DNA of 10,028 nt from Candidatus Bathyarchaeota archaeon (GTDB taxonomy: Archaea > Thermoproteota > Bathyarchaeia > 40CM-2-53-6 > FEN-987), in assembly GCA_023247835.1 (NCBI GenBank), contig JAHFFU010000020.1, positions 1 to 10,028 on the forward strand, in the 5' to 3' direction. Within the stretch, counting starts at the first letter, position 1, and each line of letters begins with the position of its first letter. The position numbers were made by a program, and so were the translations under genes. Of this stretch, positions 7,295-10,028 are shown piece after piece. Under the pieces are notes generated by a model. It did not search any database. It was not told where the DNA came from and was given only the letters and a program-made list of their open reading frames with translations.

Positions 7295-7316
7295 TACGGT
7301 TAGGAAGCAGGTCCTG

Positions 7317-8147
7317 ATGCGGCTGGGCGAGAAGGAAGTTCTCGCAAGCCTCACCCTTATGCTGCTCGCTTTTTCAGCGGCGGCTGAAACCAGAATCCTT
7401 GAGGGTAGGCTGGGCGCGTTCCAGGCAACTTCGTGGGAGGCAGAAATCGGTCTGTACTTGCCATTCGTTCTGTTCGCGTTGGTGAGTACCTATCATTTCA
7501 TTGATTGGGCGAGGAAGCACAGGAGGCAGGCAATTCTTCTTGGAATAATCATTGTGGGTTTGGCTTCATTGTTAGGGATCGGGACAGCAAATGCTCCAAG
7601 ACCTTTGATAGACACAATGTCCTTAACGCTAAGACCCTTGACCATTTCTCAGCAGGAAACATCTGGAGCTTTAGTTCGGCAACCCTATTCATTTCAAGAT
7701 AGCTTGATGCAGATCCAGGACGTTTTGAGTCGCTCACCTTACTACTCAACCGGTGCCAACGTGCTAGTTCTCTTGGCGTCGTTTGCGGCATTGGCATTTG
7801 TCTTGCTGAGGATGAGGCGTGAAAGGAGAGCCACAGCTTCCCCGGTGCATCTTCCATTCTTGATTGTGGACCGGGTGGCGGATTCACCTCGAGAAGCCGT
7901 TATCCAATGTTACAGGTTCGCTTGTGGAACGTTGCAGGCGATGGGCTTGCGCATTCCGGAATCCGATACGCCCTTCGACATATGCTCGAGAACCAAGTCG
8001 GTGAGACCACGAATTGCCGATAGCATGTGGAAACTGACCACGTTATTCGAGGAAGCAAAGTTCAGCCTTCACACGATAACCCAAACAGAGGCCGAAGAGG
8101 CCCACGGCTACTGGGAGACAATACGCAGTAATGTGAGTTCGAACTGA
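7317..8147 (+). CDS. DUF4129-containing multi-pass membrane protein
   Basis: Product of 276 residues with an N-terminal hydrophobic segment (about 9-23), two helices at about 44-64 and 72-92, an external loop of about 55 residues, a further helix at about 147-165, a basic stop (RMRRERR), and a cytoplasmic helical C-terminus. The tail fits DUF4129: SPREAVIQCYRFACGTLQAMGL (190-211), a short 'TPFDICSR' turn, then SMWKLTTLFEEAKFS (236-250) and a last helix from about 255. DUF4129 proteins usually travel with MoxR ATPases and DUF58 proteins, and both follow here. Their biochemical role is unknown; a membrane-anchored scaffold or sensor is the common guess. The start lies 22 bases after the dppF stop with AGGT at 7309-7312 and no promoter in the gap, so it is probably transcribed with the transporter genes. 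Confidence 0.82.
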   Translation: MRLGEKEVLASLTLMLLAFSAAAETRILEGRLGAFQATSWEAEIGLYLPFVLFALVSTYHFIDWARKHRRQAILLGIIIVGLASLLGIGTANAPRPLIDTMSLTLRPLTISQQETSGALVRQPYSFQDSLMQIQDVLSRSPYYSTGANVLVLLASFAALAFVLLRMRRERRATASPVHLPFLIVDRVADSPREAVIQCYRFACGTLQAMGLRIPESDTPFDICSRTKSVRPRIADSMWKLTTLFEEAKFSLHTITQTEAEEAHGYWETIRSNVSSN

Positions 8148-8149
8148 CA

Positions 8150-8614
8150 ATGAACGCTCTTGCGCAATTCACATCTCTCCTGTGGTGGCTAATGTTGCTC
8201 TCTACCACCGCAATCATCCTACATGACATCATAGCAGCAATCCCTCGAAAGCGAAAACCAGCTCAAACCACGAGTGCACGACGAAAGTTGACAGGCCATA
8301 CAAGAGATGAAATCGAGATCCTTGCAAGAAGAATCAGACGGTCGCTACAACGCCCCGCGAGCTTCCGAGCGATGCGAAAAGAGGTCGCTGAGACAATCGT
8401 CAGCGCGGCACTGGCGGCTAAGGGCTCGCCTGTGTTAAGAACAACCTCGCATGAGCTCATCCGTGAGATATTGAGTGATCCCGAAGTGGTTCAGTTCGTC
8501 GAAGAACAATTATCAGAAGAAACGATGAGTGACACGTTGCGGCGCCGCGAAATAGGTATTGAATTCGAGAGGATGGCAACAGTCCTGGGGAAGGCGGCGA
8601 GCGAGCTAGCATGA
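8150..8614 (+). CDS. Small membrane-anchored helical protein of unknown function in the MoxR module
   Basis: Product of 154 residues, not recognised with certainty. One hydrophobic helix at about 8-30 (TSLLWWLMLLSTTAIILHDIIAA) is followed by a strongly basic stretch (PRKRK, ARRK), which predicts an outside N-terminus and a cytoplasmic body. The rest looks all-helical: DEIEILARRIRRSLQ (53-67), SFRAMRKEVAETIVSAALAA (71-90), then SHELIREILSDPEVVQFVEE (100-119) and a final helix to the end. The segment ending in 'SDPEVVQFV' loosely recalls the small helical proteins in haloarchaeal MoxR/DUF58 operons (DUF7269-like); that likeness is my inference. It starts 2 bases after the DUF4129 stop and ends in an ATGA overlap with moxR, so coupled translation is expected, consistent with a role as MoxR partner. 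Confidence 0.75.
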   Translation: MNALAQFTSLLWWLMLLSTTAIILHDIIAAIPRKRKPAQTTSARRKLTGHTRDEIEILARRIRRSLQRPASFRAMRKEVAETIVSAALAAKGSPVLRTTSHELIREILSDPEVVQFVEEQLSEETMSDTLRRREIGIEFERMATVLGKAASELA

Positions 8615-9561
8615 AAGTTGACGAGCTAAGGGAGGTTTGCGACAGACTGCTATCAGAAGTCTCTACAGTCATCGTAGGAAAACGTCAAACTTTAGAACTA
8701 GTTCTCACCGGATTTCTAGCGAATGGTCATATACTATTCGAGGACTTTCCCGGTCTTGCCAAGACACTGATATCAAAGCTGTTCGCGCAGTCCTTAGGCT
8801 GCATGTTCCGCAGAATCCAATTCACACCCGACCTCTTGCCAGCAGACATAACAGGGACTTACATCCTCGATAGGAAGGACGGACAGTTCAGGCTTAGACA
8901 AGGCCCAATCTTCACAAACATACTACTCGCGGACGAAATAAACCGAGCGCCACCGAAAACCCAATCAGCCCTCCTCGAAAGCATGCAAGAACGACAAGTT
9001 ACCATAGAAGGAGACACATATCGTCTAGAACGGCCCTTCATAGTTATCGCGACGCAGAACCCAATCGAATACGAAGGAACCTATCCTCTGCCTGAAGCCC
9101 AAATCGATCGCTTCATGATGCGCCTAAGCGTGGGATACCCAAACAAACAAGAAGAAATCGAGATTCTCTCGCGCCGCATTACCTCTCATACTGACGATTA
9201 CAAGATTGAATCCATAATGACGCCAGAACTGTTCCTGGAGGCGCAGAAAGTAACGGAGGAAGTACATGTGGATGACGCAATCAAAGACTATGTCGTCGAG
9301 ATAGTTCAAAGGACCAGAGGTCATTCCCTCGTAGGCTTGGGATCGAGCCCTAGGGGGTCTTTGGCTATTCTACATCTCTCAAGAGCAATGGCGGCCATAA
9401 CAGGTAGAGATTTTGTAATCCCAGAGGATGTGAAAACCGTCGCGGTGTCCGCGTTGTCGCACAGGCTTCTCTTGAAGAGCGGGACTTGGTTAGCTGGGAC
9501 GAAGGCTGAGGAAATCGTTAGGGGAATATTAGATGAGACGAAGGCTCCTAGAACCCCATGA
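8611..9561 (+). CDS. MoxR-type AAA+ ATPase
   Basis: Product of 316 residues, the standard MoxR length. The order is Walker A DFPGLAKT (45-52; Ala for the second Gly is common in MoxR), QFTPDLLPADITG (70-82, a MoxR hallmark), Walker B ILLADE (104-109) followed by INRAPPKTQSALLESMQERQ, sensor 1 ATQN (147-150), a likely arginine finger Arg167 in IDRFMM, and sensor 2 SPRG (246-249) in the helical lid. Family members act as ATP-driven chaperone-like motors that mature or insert cofactors into partner complexes, typically with vWA-domain proteins, which the DUF58 gene downstream would supply. Its ATG overlaps the previous stop (ATGA at 8611-8614). Its own 3' end overlaps the DUF58 start by 29 bases. 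All catalytic residues are present. Confidence 0.94.
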   Translation: MKVDELREVCDRLLSEVSTVIVGKRQTLELVLTGFLANGHILFEDFPGLAKTLISKLFAQSLGCMFRRIQFTPDLLPADITGTYILDRKDGQFRLRQGPIFTNILLADEINRAPPKTQSALLESMQERQVTIEGDTYRLERPFIVIATQNPIEYEGTYPLPEAQIDRFMMRLSVGYPNKQEEIEILSRRITSHTDDYKIESIMTPELFLEAQKVTEEVHVDDAIKDYVVEIVQRTRGHSLVGLGSSPRGSLAILHLSRAMAAITGRDFVIPEDVKTVAVSALSHRLLLKSGTWLAGTKAEEIVRGILDETKAPRTP

Positions 9562-10028
9562 CCTGTGGACCCGTCGGGCGGTGTTGTGGATTGAACTCGC
9601 AACCATAATGGTGTGGCTGGGGTTAGCCCTTCAGGAGGGGCGACTGATACTGTCCTCGGCAATCGTGTTCTCCTATTTGATCCTGACATTAGCTTTCGGC
9701 TCAGGCCCACATAGGAAAGTGTTGTTGCAACGGGAGCTATCTAACAACCGCGTGTTGGAAGAACAATTTGTTGCGGCGGGAACGACGATGAAGAATGAAT
9801 CGACTGAGCCCACCCTCATTCACGTATCTGAGGAATATCCGGATGGACTGGACCTTGTCCAAGGTGGACCACGTTACATCGCGCTCCTTGCACCAAACTC
9901 GCAGGGCACAATGCGTGGTTTGCTAAAGGCCGATTTTAGAGGGCACTATCTGCTGGGCCCGTCGAAAGCCACATCGACCGATGAGTTTGGCCTGAGAGAG
10001 GTGAATTTGACAGAAACCGGCGGACCGA
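9533..10028 (+). CDS. DUF58 family protein, N-terminal part, cut by the window end
   Basis: The open frame starts at ATG 9533 inside moxR and runs without a stop to the right edge (165 codons seen). It opens with MRRRLLEPHDLWTRRAV, then two membrane helices at about 17-33 and 38-55, the usual DUF58 hairpin. A beta-rich domain follows with QRELSNNRVLEEQF, then SEEYPDGLDLVQGGPRY, where relatives have 'RLPEGL.LV.G..R'. Near the end is DFRGHYLLGP then TDEFGL, which corresponds to the family motif 'RRGRY.LGP...DPFGL'. The vWA-like C-terminal domain lies beyond the window. AGGGGA (9520-9525) sits about 7 bases before the ATG as ribosome site. The ATG at 9558 over the moxR stop is in the wrong frame. 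This is the usual partner of MoxR. Confidence 0.9.
   Translation, partial: MRRRLLEPHDLWTRRAVLWIELATIMVWLGLALQEGRLILSSAIVFSYLILTLAFGSGPHRKVLLQRELSNNRVLEEQFVAAGTTMKNESTEPTLIHVSEEYPDGLDLVQGGPRYIALLAPNSQGTMRGLLKADFRGHYLLGPSKATSTDEFGLREVNLTETGGP

Noticed and set aside
7295..7316. Possible separate promoter for the DUF4129-MoxR-DUF58 block
   Set aside because: The 22-base gap has no A/T-rich TATA-like element, and I saw no good one in the last part of dppF.
9558..9608. ATG overlapping the moxR stop codon (ATGA) as start of the next gene
   Set aside because: That frame ends after 16 codons at TAA 9606-9608; the DUF58 protein is in a different frame starting at 9533.

Overview
The window looks like part of an archaeal chromosome. 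Genes are packed head to tail on the + strand. The two clearest promoters are A/T-rich TATA-like boxes with A-rich BRE-like flanks about 25-35 bases ahead of the expected transcript starts, with very short leaders. Several starts are GTG or TTG, and gene joints are ATGA or longer overlaps. A winged-helix protein with C-terminal membrane segments, together with a DUF4129 / MoxR / DUF58 block, also fits archaea. GC content is near 50%. A TACK-type lineage (Bathyarchaeia or Nitrososphaeria-like) is my best guess, but this is inference from style only; no marker gene is present.

Layout. Positions 1-537 hold at most one doubtful small gene (99-377) and the promoter of the next gene. Positions 538-951 encode a small membrane-anchored winged-helix regulator. 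Positions 1057-3111 encode a large family-5 extracellular solute-binding protein (DppA/OppA type) with its own promoter. It is followed at once by a T-run terminator-like hairpin that competes with a second hairpin. After a 115-base gap containing two inverted repeats, a tight gene train starts at 3227 and runs to the right edge. In order it encodes DppB-type permease, DppC-type permease, DppD-type ATPase, DppF-type ATPase, a DUF4129 membrane protein, a 154-residue one-helix membrane protein of unknown function, a MoxR-type AAA+ ATPase, and the first 165 residues of a DUF58 protein cut by the window end.

How the parts fit. The binding protein would capture peptides (or oligosaccharides, which archaeal members of this family also bind) outside the cell. 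DppB/DppC form the channel and DppD/DppF supply ATP hydrolysis. The hairpin between the binding protein and the permease genes would make binding protein more abundant than the membrane complex. The downstream DUF4129 - small protein - MoxR - DUF58 block is a known co-occurring module, thought to be a chaperone-like or membrane-protein-maturation system, with MoxR as the motor and DUF58 (vWA-containing) as a partner. The joint between dppF and the DUF4129 gene is only 22 bases with no visible promoter, so transporter and MoxR module are probably co-transcribed. That linkage is the most interesting feature here. Second are a roughly 40-residue charged insertion in DppD and the competing hairpins after the binding-protein gene. 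I found no mobile element, CRISPR array, tRNA or rRNA.
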